From Oscillospiraceae bacterium (GTDB lineage Bacteria; Bacillota; Clostridia; Oscillospirales; Oscillospiraceae), in contig JAGARK010000056.1 of the NCBI GenBank assembly GCA_017622295.1, positions 1 to 64,000 of the forward strand: 64,000 nucleotides of DNA, written 5' to 3'. The notes beneath the pieces are model-generated. The model ran no database searches and had not been told where the DNA came from. It worked only from the letters and a program-made list of their open reading frames with translations. The position numbers were made by a program, and so were the translations under genes. Below are positions 7,612-16,881 of the stretch, in pieces (positions within the stretch are counted from its first letter, which is position 1; every line of letters starts with the position of its first letter).

Positions 7612-8481
7612 ATGAATACTGATATTTTATCGATCCTTCAGGAAAAAGCTTCCACTTTTTCCAAGGGTCAGCGCATGATCGCGCGATATATTACCGAATC
7701 CTATGACAAAGCCGCCTTTATGACCGCCAACAAGCTGGGCAGGACCGTGGGGGTCTCCGAGTCCACCGTGGTTCGCTTTGCAGTGGACCTGGGCTTTGAC
7801 GGCTACCCCAGTATGCAGAAGGCCATGCAGGAAATGGTGCTCAACCGCCTGACCTCTGTGCAGCGCATTGAGGTCACCAATGACCGTCTGGGCGACCAGG
7901 ATGTGGTTTCCATGGTCCTTCAGTCTGACATCGATAAGCTCCGCCAGACCTCCGAGACCGTGGACCGTGAGGAATTTCGGGAGACGGTGAACGCCATTCT
8001 GAATGCCAAGCGGGTTTATATTCTGGGCGTCCGGTCCGTAGCTCCGTTGGCAAGTTTTCTGGGCTATTACCTGAATTATATGTTCAACAATGTCCATGTG
8101 ATTACCGCCTCCGGCTCCGGTGAGATGTTTGAGAAGATCGTCGGCGTCAATTCCGGAGATGTGGTCATTGCCTTCAGCTTCCCCCGGTATTCTGCCGCCA
8201 CGGTTAAGGCAGCCCAGTATTGCCGCAGCACCGGCGCTACGGTGGTAGCCATCACCGATACCCACACCTCGCCCCTGGGTCAGGTGGCGGATCGGGTGCT
8301 CTGCGCCAAGAGCGACATGGTCAGCCTGGTGGACAGCCTGGTGGCGCCGCTGAGCGTGGTCAATGCCCTGATCGTGGCCATTGCCGCCAAGCGGGAGAAG
8401 GAACTGCACCGGACCTTTGAGGCATTGGAGCATATCTGGGACGAATATCATGTTTACGAAAAGCGGGATGAAAAACAATGA
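7612..8481 (+). CDS. MurR/RpiR family transcriptional regulator
   Basis: This 289-residue regulator has an N-terminal HTH_6 domain ('KLGRTVGVSESTVVRFAVDLGFDGYP', about 42-67) and a C-terminal SIS sugar-phosphate-binding domain (about 125-260). Members usually sense a phosphosugar and control amino-sugar or pentose genes. The next gene is a flavoprotein overlapping it by 4 nt rather than a sugar enzyme, so its target is unclear. GGGAGG precedes ATG 7612. Confidence 0.9.
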   Translation: MNTDILSILQEKASTFSKGQRMIARYITESYDKAAFMTANKLGRTVGVSESTVVRFAVDLGFDGYPSMQKAMQEMVLNRLTSVQRIEVTNDRLGDQDVVSMVLQSDIDKLRQTSETVDREEFRETVNAILNAKRVYILGVRSVAPLASFLGYYLNYMFNNVHVITASGSGEMFEKIVGVNSGDVVIAFSFPRYSAATVKAAQYCRSTGATVVAITDTHTSPLGQVADRVLCAKSDMVSLVDSLVAPLSVVNALIVAIAAKREKELHRTFEALEHIWDEYHVYEKRDEKQ

Positions 8482-9698
8482 CATATGATGGAATTATCAT
8501 TGGCGGCGGCCCGGCGGGAATGTTCGCTGCCATTACCGCCGCAGCCGGCGGTAAGAAGGTTCTGCTGCTGGAGCGCAATGACCGTCTGGGCAAGAAGCTG
8601 CTGATCACCGGCAAGGGACGCTGCAATGTGACCAACGACTGCGACAGCGCTGAGATTCTGCAGAACATCCCCCGTAATGGCCGCTTTCTCTACAGTGCCA
8701 TGACGGCTTTCCCGCCCCGGCGAATCATGGATTTCTTCAACAGCCATGGCTGCGCGCTGAAAACAGAGCGGGGCAACCGGGTATTTCCAGTGACAGATAA
8801 GTCATACTCTGTTCTGGATGCTCTGAAAAATGAAATGCGCCGTCTGGGCGTCACCGTCCGTACCGCAAGGGTGAAGAAGATCCTGACCCTGGAGGGCCGG
8901 GTTTGCGGCGTCCAGACGGAATCGGAAGTGATCACATCCAACTGGGTGATCCTTGCCACCGGCGGCGTTTCCTATCCCGCCACCGGCTCCACCGGCGACG
9001 GCTATGAGATGGCAAAGGCTCTGGGACACACCATCGTCGCTCCCGAGGGCAGCCTGGTGCCTCTGGAAACTGCCGGAACAGACTGTCAGGATATGCAGGG
9101 CCTGTCCCTGCGAAACTGCGGTGTAAAGCTGGTCAACGCCAAGGGCAAGGCTCTTTATAAGGACTTTGGTGAGCTGCTGTTTACCCACTTTGGCGTTTCC
9201 GGTCCCACGGTGCTCTCCGCCAGCTGCCACCTGAAGGGGGAGGGCTGCCGCCTGATCATCGATCTGAAGCCCGCGTTGGAGGAAAACAAACTGGATGACC
9301 GGATCCAGCGGGATCTGGAGCTTTACAAGAACCGCTCCATGGAAAATGCCCTGACGGACCTTCTGCCCCGGAGCATGATCCCTGTGGTGCTGCGGCGGCT
9401 GGAGATCGACCCGGCCATGCAGGCAAACTCCCTGACGAAGCAGAAGCGCCGCGCTCTGGTGGAGCTTCTGAAGGCTTTCCCGGTGGAGATCACCGGCAAG
9501 CGCCCCGTGGCGGAGGCCATCATCACCTCCGGCGGCGTCAAGACCGGCGAGATCGACCCCAAGACCATGGAGTCGAAGAAGGTTCCAGGCCTCTATTTTG
9601 CCGGAGAGATCATCGACTGTGATGCCTACACTGGCGGCTTCAACCTGCAGATCGCCTGGGCCACGGCCTACGCTGCAGGAACAGCTGTGTGTTGTTGA
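8478..9698 (+). CDS. HI0933/BaiN-like NAD(P)/FAD-dependent oxidoreductase
   Basis: This 406-residue flavoprotein of the HI0933/YhiN family has an N-terminal FAD-binding motif ('GIIIGGGPAGMFAAI', residues 4-18), the family block 'NDRLGKKLLITGKGRCNVTN' (about 35-54) and the C-terminal 'PGLYFAGEIIDCDAYTGGFN'. Some members (BaiN) take part in bile-acid dehydroxylation, but most have no known substrate. It overlaps the RpiR gene by 4 nt, implying coupled translation. Confidence 0.88.
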   Translation: MTYDGIIIGGGPAGMFAAITAAAGGKKVLLLERNDRLGKKLLITGKGRCNVTNDCDSAEILQNIPRNGRFLYSAMTAFPPRRIMDFFNSHGCALKTERGNRVFPVTDKSYSVLDALKNEMRRLGVTVRTARVKKILTLEGRVCGVQTESEVITSNWVILATGGVSYPATGSTGDGYEMAKALGHTIVAPEGSLVPLETAGTDCQDMQGLSLRNCGVKLVNAKGKALYKDFGELLFTHFGVSGPTVLSASCHLKGEGCRLIIDLKPALEENKLDDRIQRDLELYKNRSMENALTDLLPRSMIPVVLRRLEIDPAMQANSLTKQKRRALVELLKAFPVEITGKRPVAEAIITSGGVKTGEIDPKTMESKKVPGLYFAGEIIDCDAYTGGFNLQIAWATAYAAGTAVCC

Positions 9699-9710
9699 TA
9701 AAATCAAGCA

Positions 9711-9739
9711 TTGACAAAAGACGTTTCATATACTAAAAT
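9711..9739 (+). promoter_or_regulatory. Promoter of acpP
   Basis: TTGACA (9711-9716), a 17-nt spacer and TAAAAT (9734-9739), about 40 nt before the acpP start. Confidence 0.85.
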
Positions 9740-9780
9740 ATATCAGAAAGTGCAAAAAGCAAAAATGGAGGGAATTATCT

Positions 9781-10002
9781 ATGTTTGAAAAACTGGCGAA
9801 TTACGCAGCAAAGCAGCTGGAAATTGACGTTTCCGAGATTTCTCCCGATTCTACCTTTGAGAGCCTGGGCATCGACTCCCTGGACATCGTTGAGATGATC
9901 ATGGATCTGGAGTCCGAGCTGGGCATTGAGCTGGATATGGAAGATCAGAAGATCGCCACCTTCCAGGAGCTGGCCGATTTCATCGACACCAAGCTCAACT
10001 AA
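9781..10002 (+). CDS. acpP: Acyl carrier protein
   Basis: This 73-residue acidic carrier protein holds growing fatty-acyl chains as thioesters on 4'-phosphopantetheine. The attachment Ser lies in 'LGIDSLDIVEM' (Ser about residue 38). Length and acidic profile are typical of the fatty-acid-synthesis ACP. GGAGG precedes ATG 9781, and it has its own strong promoter. No other fab genes are in the window. Confidence 0.95.
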   Translation: MFEKLANYAAKQLEIDVSEISPDSTFESLGIDSLDIVEMIMDLESELGIELDMEDQKIATFQELADFIDTKLN

Positions 10003-10034
10003 GATTTTCACAACAAAATAACCTTGTTATGGCG

Positions 10035-10334
10035 GACCGGCTTATAACAAGGTCGCACTAGTCGGGGAGTTAGCGGTGCCCTATGCCTGCAATCCGCTAC
10101 AGCAGGGATGAATTCCCACACCCGGGTTTGTCTGAGTACCGTCTGACCCGCGTAAGCGGTGTTGAGAGATCGGTCTTGCGCAACGATATCCCATGAACCA
10201 TGTCAGGCGGGGAACCGAGCAGCATTAAGTGGATCTTATCGTGTGCCGCGAGGTTGCCGTTCTTGAGCTGGCTGCGCTGGTTCGGGTATTTAGCAGATTC
10301 AAATGTGGGTGTGCGATCTTGTTATGAGCCGGTC
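10035..10334 (+). ncRNA. ffs: Signal recognition particle RNA, large bacterial type
   Basis: About 300 nt. The ends pair: CCGGCTTATAACAAGGTCGCAC-like sequence at 10037-10058 with its partner at about 10309-10332, forming the long Alu-domain closing helix. The conserved Alu block 'GTCGGGGAGTTAGCGGTG' is at about 10061-10078. The S-domain tip near 10195-10230 carries the 'CCATGTCAGG...GAACCGAGCAGCATTAAG' signature that binds Ffh. The position directly before dnaX is usual in Firmicutes. Exact ends are estimated from the pairing. Confidence 0.92.
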
Positions 10335-10367
10335 TGTTTATTTATCGTCGAAGAAAGGGGAAGAAGT

Positions 10368-12002
10368 ATGTATCAGGCACTATATCGTAAATACAGACCC
10401 CAGACCTTTGACGACGTTGTTGGTCAGATGGCGGTGACCCAGACGCTGAAGACTCAGCTGCTCAGCGGCAAAATGAGCCACGCCTACCTGTTCACCGGCT
10501 CCCGGGGTACCGGCAAGACCTCCTGTGCCAAGATCCTCAGTAAGGCGGTCAACTGCCTGAATCCGGAAAATGGCAATCCCTGCAACCGGTGCGAAGCCTG
10601 CAAGGCTATTGATGCCGGCTCCTGTATGGATGTGCTGGAAATTGACGCCGCCTCCAACAATGGCGTTGACAACGTCCGTGACCTGCGGGATGATGCCATC
10701 TATACCCCTTCCCAGGTACGCAAGCGTGTGTACATCATCGATGAGGTCCACATGCTGTCCATTTCGGCCTTCAATGCCCTGCTGAAGATCATTGAAGAAC
10801 CCCCGGAGCATCTGCTCTTCATTCTGGCTACCACGGAGCTGCATAAGGTTCCGGCAACGATCCTGTCCCGGTGCCAGCGGTTTTCCTTCCGCAGAATTTC
10901 TCAGGAGGACATCGCCTCCCGGTTGCAGTATGTGGCCTATCAGGAAAATATCGACATGGACGAGTCTGCCGCCCGGGTGCTGGCGAGACTTGCTGACGGC
11001 GGCATGCGTGACGGCCTGAGCCTTCTGGACCAGGTTGCATCCGCCACCACCGGGGAGCTGACCGCCGATGCGGTCTATGCCTGCCTCGGCATCGCCGGCG
11101 AGAAGCGCTGCGGCGAGCTGATGGCCTGCATTGCAAGCCATGATACCAAAAAGGCCCTGGAGCTTTTTAACCGGCTTTATACAGAGGGCAAGGATCTTTC
11201 TGCGCTCCTTGATGAACTGGCCTGCCTGACCCGGGACCTGCTGGTGCTGAAGACCGCCCCCGACGCGGGCATCACCATGCTCTCGGGCGTTGCCTCCGAC
11301 CGGGAGGCGATGGACCTGGCCAAGGCCTTTTCCAGCGGCGAGCTGGTGCGGATGATGACCGTGATTCAGCAGACTCTGGCGGGCTTTACCCGCAGCGAGA
11401 GCCGCCGCATGGATGCGGAGCTTTGCATCATGAATCTGTGCCAGCCGGAGCTGAGTCTGGATGCTGAGAGCCTCAATGCCCGGCTGACCCGACTGGAGGA
11501 CCAGCTGAAGAGCGGCAGCTTTGTGGTTGCTTCAAAGCAGCCTGACGCTCCCAGGCCCGAGGACGTTTATGACGATGAACAGCCGCCCCTGCCCGGCGAT
11601 GAGGACGCACCACCTCCGGAGGAGGAAGATGTACCGGCGTACAAGGCTCCGGCAGAGAAGCCTCAGGCACCTGCAGGCTTCTGGACGGAGCTGATGGCAG
11701 CCTCCCGGAAGGAACTGAAGCCCCCGGCTTCCGGTTTCTTTGTGGCGGCTCAGAATTCGCCGCTGCGTGGCGCCCTGAAGGGCAGCGTGCTGGAGCTGCG
11801 CTGCGCCAATACCTTTGTGGCCCAGACGGTGGACCGGCCGGACATTCTGGAGGTCGTCAGCCTCAAGGCCTCGGCCCTGTTGGGACGTCCCGTTTCCGTC
11901 CGGGTGGTGGACATGTCCGCCAAACCCGTCAACAACCCTCATATGGAGCAGCTGATGAATTTCGGCAGAGCCCATTCTGATATTGTAAAAATCAAAGAAT
12001 AA
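10368..12002 (+). CDS. dnaX: DNA polymerase III subunit gamma/tau
   Basis: DnaX is the clamp-loader ATPase that organises the replicative polymerase. The 544-residue protein starts at ATG 10368 ('MYQALYRKYRPQTFDDVVGQ'), preceded by AAGGGGAAGAAG; an open frame upstream of it runs through the SRP RNA and is not coding. Walker A is 'GSRGTGKTS' (about 43-51), a four-Cys zinc module follows (about 64-79), and Walker B is 'YIIDEVHML'. Domain III and an acidic Pro-rich linker (about 395-430) lead to a short tau-like C-terminus. I see no obvious slippery A-run for a gamma frameshift. ybaB and recR follow, a classic order. Confidence 0.95.
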   Translation: MYQALYRKYRPQTFDDVVGQMAVTQTLKTQLLSGKMSHAYLFTGSRGTGKTSCAKILSKAVNCLNPENGNPCNRCEACKAIDAGSCMDVLEIDAASNNGVDNVRDLRDDAIYTPSQVRKRVYIIDEVHMLSISAFNALLKIIEEPPEHLLFILATTELHKVPATILSRCQRFSFRRISQEDIASRLQYVAYQENIDMDESAARVLARLADGGMRDGLSLLDQVASATTGELTADAVYACLGIAGEKRCGELMACIASHDTKKALELFNRLYTEGKDLSALLDELACLTRDLLVLKTAPDAGITMLSGVASDREAMDLAKAFSSGELVRMMTVIQQTLAGFTRSESRRMDAELCIMNLCQPELSLDAESLNARLTRLEDQLKSGSFVVASKQPDAPRPEDVYDDEQPPLPGDEDAPPPEEEDVPAYKAPAEKPQAPAGFWTELMAASRKELKPPASGFFVAAQNSPLRGALKGSVLELRCANTFVAQTVDRPDILEVVSLKASALLGRPVSVRVVDMSAKPVNNPHMEQLMNFGRAHSDIVKIKE

Positions 12003-12023
12003 TAAGATTGGAGATCATAAACT

Positions 12024-12368
12024 ATGGCAAAAGGTGGATTCCGGGGTATGCCCGGCGGCATGAACCAGGCCGCAATGATGAAGCAGGTTCAGAAGATGCA
12101 GCAGGATATGCTGCGCATGCAGGAGGAGCAGGAGGCCAAGACCTACACCGCCAAGGCTGGCGGCGGCATGGTGGCAGCCACCATCAGCGGCAAGAATGAG
12201 CTGGTTTCTCTGGAAATCAATCCCGAGGCTGTGGATCCCGATGATGTGGAGATGCTGCAGGACATGATCATTGCCGCTGTCAACGAGGCAATCCGCGCCG
12301 CAGAGACCGACAAGGCCAACAACATGTCCAAGCTCACCGGCGGCCTGAATCTGGGCGGCCTGTTCTAA
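12024..12368 (+). CDS. ybaB: Nucleoid-associated protein YbaB/EbfC
   Basis: This small DNA-binding protein forms tweezer-like dimers. The 114-residue protein has a Gly/Met-rich N-terminus and the family segments 'MKQVQKMQQDMLRMQEE' and 'GKNELVSLEINPE'. It lies 21 nt after dnaX and 6 nt before recR in the conserved dnaX-ybaB-recR operon. Confidence 0.95.
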   Translation: MAKGGFRGMPGGMNQAAMMKQVQKMQQDMLRMQEEQEAKTYTAKAGGGMVAATISGKNELVSLEINPEAVDPDDVEMLQDMIIAAVNEAIRAAETDKANNMSKLTGGLNLGGLF

Positions 12369-12374
12369 GGGATT

Positions 12375-12974
12375 ATGCAGTATTTTCCCGCTGCATTGCA
12401 GAATCTGGCCGATCAGTTTGCCCGGCTTCCCGGCATCGGCGGAAAGACCGCCCAGCGGCTTGCATTTCATGTGCTGAGCCTCCCGCTGGAGGATGCTGAA
12501 GAGTTTGCCCAGGCCATCGTCCAGGCAAAGCAGGAGGTCCATACCTGTCCTGTGTGTCAGAATCTGACGGACCGGGAGCTTTGCCCCATCTGTGACGACG
12601 ACATGCGGGACAAGTCCCTCATCTGCGTTGTGGCAGAGGCCAAGGACGTCATCGCCATGGAGCGCAGCCGTGAATTCCGGGGCGTTTACCATGTGCTCCA
12701 CGGTGTCATTTCCCCTCTGAACCATGTGACTCAGGACGATATCCGCATCAAAGAGCTTCTGATGCGGGTGGGCTCCGGTGAGGTCCGTGAGGTCATCATG
12801 GCCACCAACCCCGATACCGAGGGCGAGGCTACGGCCATGTATATTTCCCGGCTTCTGCGGCCCATGGAGGTCCGTGTGACGCGCCTGGCCTACGGCGTGC
12901 CCGTGGGCAGTCAGCTGGAGTATGCCGACGAGGTGACCCTCTCCCGTGCCCTGGAGGGCAGACAGGAAATTTAA
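12375..12974 (+). CDS. recR: Recombination protein RecR
   Basis: RecR, with RecO and RecF, loads RecA at gaps during recombinational repair. The 199-residue protein has the N-terminal helix-hairpin-helix ('LPGIGGKTAQRLAFHVL', about 17-33), a four-Cys zinc finger ('CPVC...CPIC', about 57-72), the Toprim domain (about 80-170, 'NPDTEGEATAMYI') and the Walker-B-like C-terminal tail. It follows ybaB by 6 nt, and a terminator closes the operon. Confidence 0.96.
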   Translation: MQYFPAALQNLADQFARLPGIGGKTAQRLAFHVLSLPLEDAEEFAQAIVQAKQEVHTCPVCQNLTDRELCPICDDDMRDKSLICVVAEAKDVIAMERSREFRGVYHVLHGVISPLNHVTQDDIRIKELLMRVGSGEVREVIMATNPDTEGEATAMYISRLLRPMEVRVTRLAYGVPVGSQLEYADEVTLSRALEGRQEI

Positions 12975-12978
12975 AGTC

Positions 12979-13010
12979 AAAGGAGACGCTTGTTTTAAGC
13001 GTCTCCTTTT
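12979..13010 (+). terminator. Terminator of the dnaX-ybaB-recR operon
   Basis: AAAGGAGACGCTT pairs with AAGCGTCTCCTTTT across TGTTTT. A possible promoter for the next gene overlaps it: TTGTTT (12990-12995), 17 nt, TATACT (13013-13018). Confidence 0.8.
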
Positions 13011-13038
13011 GCTATACTGGAAAAAAGGGGGTGGCTCC

Positions 13039-13785
13039 ATGAACCATCAGGAATACATCCGGGAAGTACCCGGTGCGACAGCGGCAGTTGTCTTTATCCA
13101 CGGAATTTTGGGAACGCCGGATCATTTTGATGATCTGATCCCGCTTGTTCCGGCGGAGTGTTCCGTTTACAACATTCTGCTGGAGGGTCACGGGGGAAGT
13201 GTGATGGACTTTGCCCGCTCCTCCATGAAAAAATGGAGAGATCAGGTGGAGCGTCTTTATGAAAGGATCAGCCCCCGCTATGAAAAGATCGTATTTGCGG
13301 GCCACTCTATGGGCACGCTGTTTGCCATTCAGATGGCGGCGGCCCATCCGGATCGGATCCCCTTTGCGTTTCTGCTGGCCTGTCCCATGCAGGTGGGGCT
13401 TCGGGCGGTGATGGTGGAAAATGCCCTTCGGGTTGCACTGGGCAGAATTGATGAAACAAACCATCAGCAGGTTGCCACCCGGAATGCCACCAGCATTCGG
13501 CCGGATCCGAGGCTGATACCCTATGTGACCTGGGTACCCAGATTTCTGGAGTTGTTCCGGGAAATCCGACAGACGAGAAAGCTGCTTCCCCGCTTGGAGG
13601 TTCCGGTTTATGCGGTGCAGTCCGCTCGCGATGAGATGGTTGCTCCCAGAGCCGCAAAACTTCTGCGGGAGAGCAGTAAGGTCCATGTGACGGTCCTGCC
13701 GGAGTCTGCCCATTTTTATTATTCCGACTGTGATAAGGCGGCAATGCTGGCGCATTTTTCTGATATCTGTGAAAAATTCTTATAA
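13039..13785 (+). CDS. Alpha/beta hydrolase
   Basis: This 248-residue alpha/beta-hydrolase-fold enzyme shows an oxyanion-type 'FIHGILGTPDHFDDL' (about 24-38), the nucleophile elbow 'GHSMG' (about 94-98), a probable acid in 'SARDEMV' and the catalytic His in 'ESAHFYYSD' near the C-terminus. It resembles carboxylesterase/monoacylglycerol-lipase-type enzymes; the substrate is unknown. The start is ATG 13039, with GGGGGTGG upstream. It ends in a terminator shared with the convergent transporter gene. Confidence 0.85.
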   Translation: MNHQEYIREVPGATAAVVFIHGILGTPDHFDDLIPLVPAECSVYNILLEGHGGSVMDFARSSMKKWRDQVERLYERISPRYEKIVFAGHSMGTLFAIQMAAAHPDRIPFAFLLACPMQVGLRAVMVENALRVALGRIDETNHQQVATRNATSIRPDPRLIPYVTWVPRFLELFREIRQTRKLLPRLEVPVYAVQSARDEMVAPRAAKLLRESSKVHVTVLPESAHFYYSDCDKAAMLAHFSDICEKFL

Positions 13786-13813
13786 AAAAGAAGGCCGTCA
13801 GGCCTTCTTTTTT
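13784..13813. terminator. Bidirectional terminator
   Basis: AAAAAAGAAGGCC and GGCCTTCTTTTTT form a stem with A and T runs on both sides. It lies inside the last codons of the minus-strand transporter and serves both convergent genes. Confidence 0.9.
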
Positions 13814-14679
13814 ACTGGAATTTGGGATAGGATCACCGCGGCGAATACCAGCAGGCAGCCCAGAAGCTCCGGGCCGCTGAGGGATTCCTTCAGCAGCAGC
13901 CAGCCGAAGACGGCAGCAAACACCGACTCCAGGCTCATGATCAGCGAGGCGGGAGTAGGCTCCACATACTTCTGGCCGATGATCTGCAGGGAGTAGGCAA
14001 CGCCCATGGACAAAATGCCCGCGTAGCACAGAGGAAGCCAGCAGGACAGGATATTTTCCATGGCTACGGTTTCCGTCAGGGCCATGGTAACGGCGGACAG
14101 CGCCGCGCATACAAGGCTCTGGATGCAGTTAAGCCGCAGGCCGTCCAATTGCCCCGCCAGCCTGTCCACCAGAGTGATCTGTACCGCGAAGGCCACGGCG
14201 CAGCCGATCAGACACAGATCGCCCTTGTTGATGGAGCTGACCCCCACACAGCTGAGCAGATAGAGTCCGGCTGTCGCGATCACCACACTGATCCAGGCAG
14301 TGATGGGAGGTACCTTTCGGAAAAACAAGCCCAGAAACGGCACGATGACAATGTACATGGCAGTGATAAAGCCTGCTTTGCCCGCAGTGGTATAGATGAT
14401 GCCCACTTGCTGCAGGCCGCCGGCGATGAACAGGGCAATGCCGCAGACGATGCCGGTTTTCCACAGCCCCGGTTGGGCCCACTGCCGGACATAGCTCTTT
14501 TTATCCCTGTCAAAGAGAAAAATCAGAGGGATCAGGAACAGCACCGCCAGGCCGCAGCGAAGCGCCTGGAAGGTAAAGGGTCCGATGTAATCCATACCCA
14601 CGCTCTGGGCGATGAAGGCGGAGCCCCAAATGATGGTCGCAAGGAGCAGACTGATGCTGCCCCGGAATGTCTTTTTCAT
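13798..14679 (-). CDS. DMT-superfamily (EamA) transporter
   Basis: This 293-residue integral membrane protein has about ten hydrophobic segments arranged as two EamA repeats (about 1-140 and 150-290). Family members move amino acids, drugs or other metabolites; the substrate is unknown. The N-terminal 'ATIIWGSAFIAQSVGMDYIGP' and 'AGGLQQVGIIYTTAGKAGFIT' are typical of the family. It stands alone, and its last residues (PVKKKA) are encoded by the terminator stem. Confidence 0.88.
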   Translation of the reverse strand: MKKTFRGSISLLLATIIWGSAFIAQSVGMDYIGPFTFQALRCGLAVLFLIPLIFLFDRDKKSYVRQWAQPGLWKTGIVCGIALFIAGGLQQVGIIYTTAGKAGFITAMYIVIVPFLGLFFRKVPPITAWISVVIATAGLYLLSCVGVSSINKGDLCLIGCAVAFAVQITLVDRLAGQLDGLRLNCIQSLVCAALSAVTMALTETVAMENILSCWLPLCYAGILSMGVAYSLQIIGQKYVEPTPASLIMSLESVFAAVFGWLLLKESLSGPELLGCLLVFAAVILSQIPVKKKA

Positions 14680-14740
14680 AAATCAATCACCGGGGATTAC
14701 TATATCACAATCGACAGTATTTTGCAATCTTGTAAATGCT

Positions 14741-14768
14741 TTGCTTTTTGGGCTTCCTGTGGTATAAT
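14741..14768 (+). promoter_or_regulatory. Promoter of pepF
   Basis: TTGCTT (14741-14746), a 16-nt spacer and TATAAT (14763-14768), about 30 nt before the start codon. Confidence 0.65.
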
Positions 14769-14797
14769 ACAAAAAATGATTACTTGGAGGTAACCAA

Positions 14798-16603
14798 ATG
14801 GAAGAAAAGAAGATACCTCAGCGCGCTGAGATCTCTCAGGAGGACAAGTGGGCCCTGGAAGATATGTATGCTTCCGACGCGCTCTGGGAGCAGGAACTGG
14901 CATCCTTGAAGGATGATCAGCAGACGCTGGCAGCCTTTGCCGGCAAGCTGTCGGGCAGCGCCGATTCTCTGTACAATTATCTGCAGATGATGGAAAAGAC
15001 CAACGTCAAAGTCAGAATGCTTGCCAACTACTGCATGAGAAAGGCCGACGAGGATACCCGGGATGCTGCCTGCCAGGCCATGTCCGGCAAATGCATGTCC
15101 ACCGTGGTAGCCCTGGGCGCTGCAACCAGCTTTGACACCCCCGAAATCATGGGCATTACAGATGAGACGCTGGATGAATTCTACGCCGCACAGCCTAAGC
15201 TGGAGCGCTACCGCCGGTATCTGACGGATCTGCGACGGATGAAGGAGCATATTCTGTCCCCTGCGGAGGAGAAGCTGCTGGCTGCTGCCGGGGAAATGTC
15301 CCAGGCTCCCAGCAAGATCTACGGCGCCTTCTCCAATGCGGACATCACCTTCCCCGATGCCATCGATTCCGAGGGAAAGGCCCATCCTCTGAGCCAGGGC
15401 ACCTTCGTCCTCTGCCAGGAGAATACCGACCGGGTTCTGAGAAAATCCGCCTATGAAAACTTGTACCATGGCTTCGCCGCCTACAAGAATACCGCCGCCG
15501 CCATGCTCAATGCCCAGGGCAAGCAGCTGCAGTTCTTCGCCGACGCCAGAAAGTACGGCTCCGCCCTGGAGGCCTCCCTGGACGGCAACAATGTGCCTAC
15601 CTCTGTGTATCTGAACCTCATAGAGGCAGTCCACCAGAATATGGACAAGATGCACCGCTATGTGCGCCTGCGCAAGAAGCTGCTGGGCGTGGAGGAACTC
15701 CATTTCTACGATGTCTATACCCCGCTGGTTGCTGATGTGGACAAACATATTCCCTTTGCCGAGGCGAAGCAGACGGTCTACGACGCTCTGGCCCCCTTAG
15801 GTGAAAATTATCGGAAGATTCTGAAGGAGGGCTTCGAAAACCGCTGGATCGATGTCTATCAGAATGAGGGCAAGCGCAGCGGTGCTTACTCCGCCGGTGC
15901 ACCCATCCATCCCTATGTGCTGTTGAACTACACCGGCACTCTGGATAGTCAGTTCACCCTGGCCCACGAAATGGGTCATGCCCTCCATTCCTACCTGTCC
16001 AATCATCACCAGAATCCCATCGACGCGGATTATGTGATCTTTGTGGCAGAGGTGGCCTCCACCTGTAATGAGGCGCTGCTGATGGAGCATCTTCTGGGTA
16101 AGACCCACGACAAGCGGGAGCGGGCATACCTCATCAACCATTTCCTGGATCAGTTCAAGGGCACTCTCTACCGCCAGACCATGTTCGCCGAGTTCGAGCT
16201 GATCCTGGGCCGCATGATCGGCGAGGGCAAGACCCTTACCGCCGAGATCCTGTGTCAGGAGTACAGGAAGCTCAACGAGCTGTACTTTGGTCCCGATATG
16301 GTGGTTGACGATGAAATCGCCATGGAATGGGCAAGAATTCCCCATTTCTATTTCGACTACTACGTCTTCCAGTACGCCACCGGCTATTCCGCCGCCATTG
16401 CTCTGTCCCGGAAGATCCTGGCAGAGGGCGAAATGGCCGTGAAGGACTATATGGACTTCCTCTCCGGCGGCTGCTCTTCCAGCCCCATCGAGCTGCTGCG
16501 CCGCGCCGGCGTGGATATGACCACCACCGAACCCATCAACCAGGCGCTGCAGCTGTTTGGCGAGCTCCTCGACGAGATGGAAGAGCTGACAAAGGATCTG
16601 TAA
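14798..16603 (+). CDS. pepF: Oligoendopeptidase F (M3 metallopeptidase)
   Basis: This cytosolic zinc endopeptidase cleaves medium-size peptides. The 601-residue protein has the PepF N-terminal helical region (about 1-200) and the M3 catalytic domain with H-E-M-G-H at residues 390-394, in which the two His bind zinc and Glu is catalytic. The downstream helix with the third zinc ligand is 'AEVASTCNEALLMEHLL'. GGAGG precedes ATG 14798. A small hypothetical gene follows after 3 nt. Confidence 0.95.
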   Translation: MEEKKIPQRAEISQEDKWALEDMYASDALWEQELASLKDDQQTLAAFAGKLSGSADSLYNYLQMMEKTNVKVRMLANYCMRKADEDTRDAACQAMSGKCMSTVVALGAATSFDTPEIMGITDETLDEFYAAQPKLERYRRYLTDLRRMKEHILSPAEEKLLAAAGEMSQAPSKIYGAFSNADITFPDAIDSEGKAHPLSQGTFVLCQENTDRVLRKSAYENLYHGFAAYKNTAAAMLNAQGKQLQFFADARKYGSALEASLDGNNVPTSVYLNLIEAVHQNMDKMHRYVRLRKKLLGVEELHFYDVYTPLVADVDKHIPFAEAKQTVYDALAPLGENYRKILKEGFENRWIDVYQNEGKRSGAYSAGAPIHPYVLLNYTGTLDSQFTLAHEMGHALHSYLSNHHQNPIDADYVIFVAEVASTCNEALLMEHLLGKTHDKRERAYLINHFLDQFKGTLYRQTMFAEFELILGRMIGEGKTLTAEILCQEYRKLNELYFGPDMVVDDEIAMEWARIPHFYFDYYVFQYATGYSAAIALSRKILAEGEMAVKDYMDFLSGGCSSSPIELLRRAGVDMTTTEPINQALQLFGELLDEMEELTKDL

Positions 16604-16606
16604 GCT

Positions 16607-16873
16607 ATGGCAGAAGTATTTATTCCGACCCTTCACACCTTTGCCATGAACAACATCTTCACCGGCTCCTGCGGCCTGTTCCGGTTTCGGGCCGAGCCCC
16701 ATGTGGTGATGAAGACGGCGAAGGAAGTGGATTTTGAAGAGAGTACCATCCACGCTGAGTACTGGCACGGCCTCTACTGCTACGAAAAGAGCGAGATGGA
16801 AGGGGAGCAGACCTTCCCTTTGACCGAAGAAGGCCGCGCCGCCATGAAAGCCTGGCTGGAAAGCAAAATCTGA
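16607..16873 (+). CDS. Hypothetical 88-residue protein
   Basis: I do not recognise this protein. It has no membrane segment or signal; it reads as a small soluble protein with 'MNNIFTGSCGLFRFRAEPHVVMKT' followed by an acidic middle and 'LTEEGRAAMKAWLESKI' at the end. It begins 3 nt after the pepF stop, so it is probably co-transcribed. Codon use resembles its neighbours. Confidence 0.7.
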   Translation: MAEVFIPTLHTFAMNNIFTGSCGLFRFRAEPHVVMKTAKEVDFEESTIHAEYWHGLYCYEKSEMEGEQTFPLTEEGRAAMKAWLESKI

Positions 16874-16881
16874 TACGTTCT

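Noticed and set aside
10200..10367. Upstream extension of the dnaX frame
   Set aside because: It runs through the SRP RNA. The conserved DnaX start and a ribosome site point to ATG 10368.
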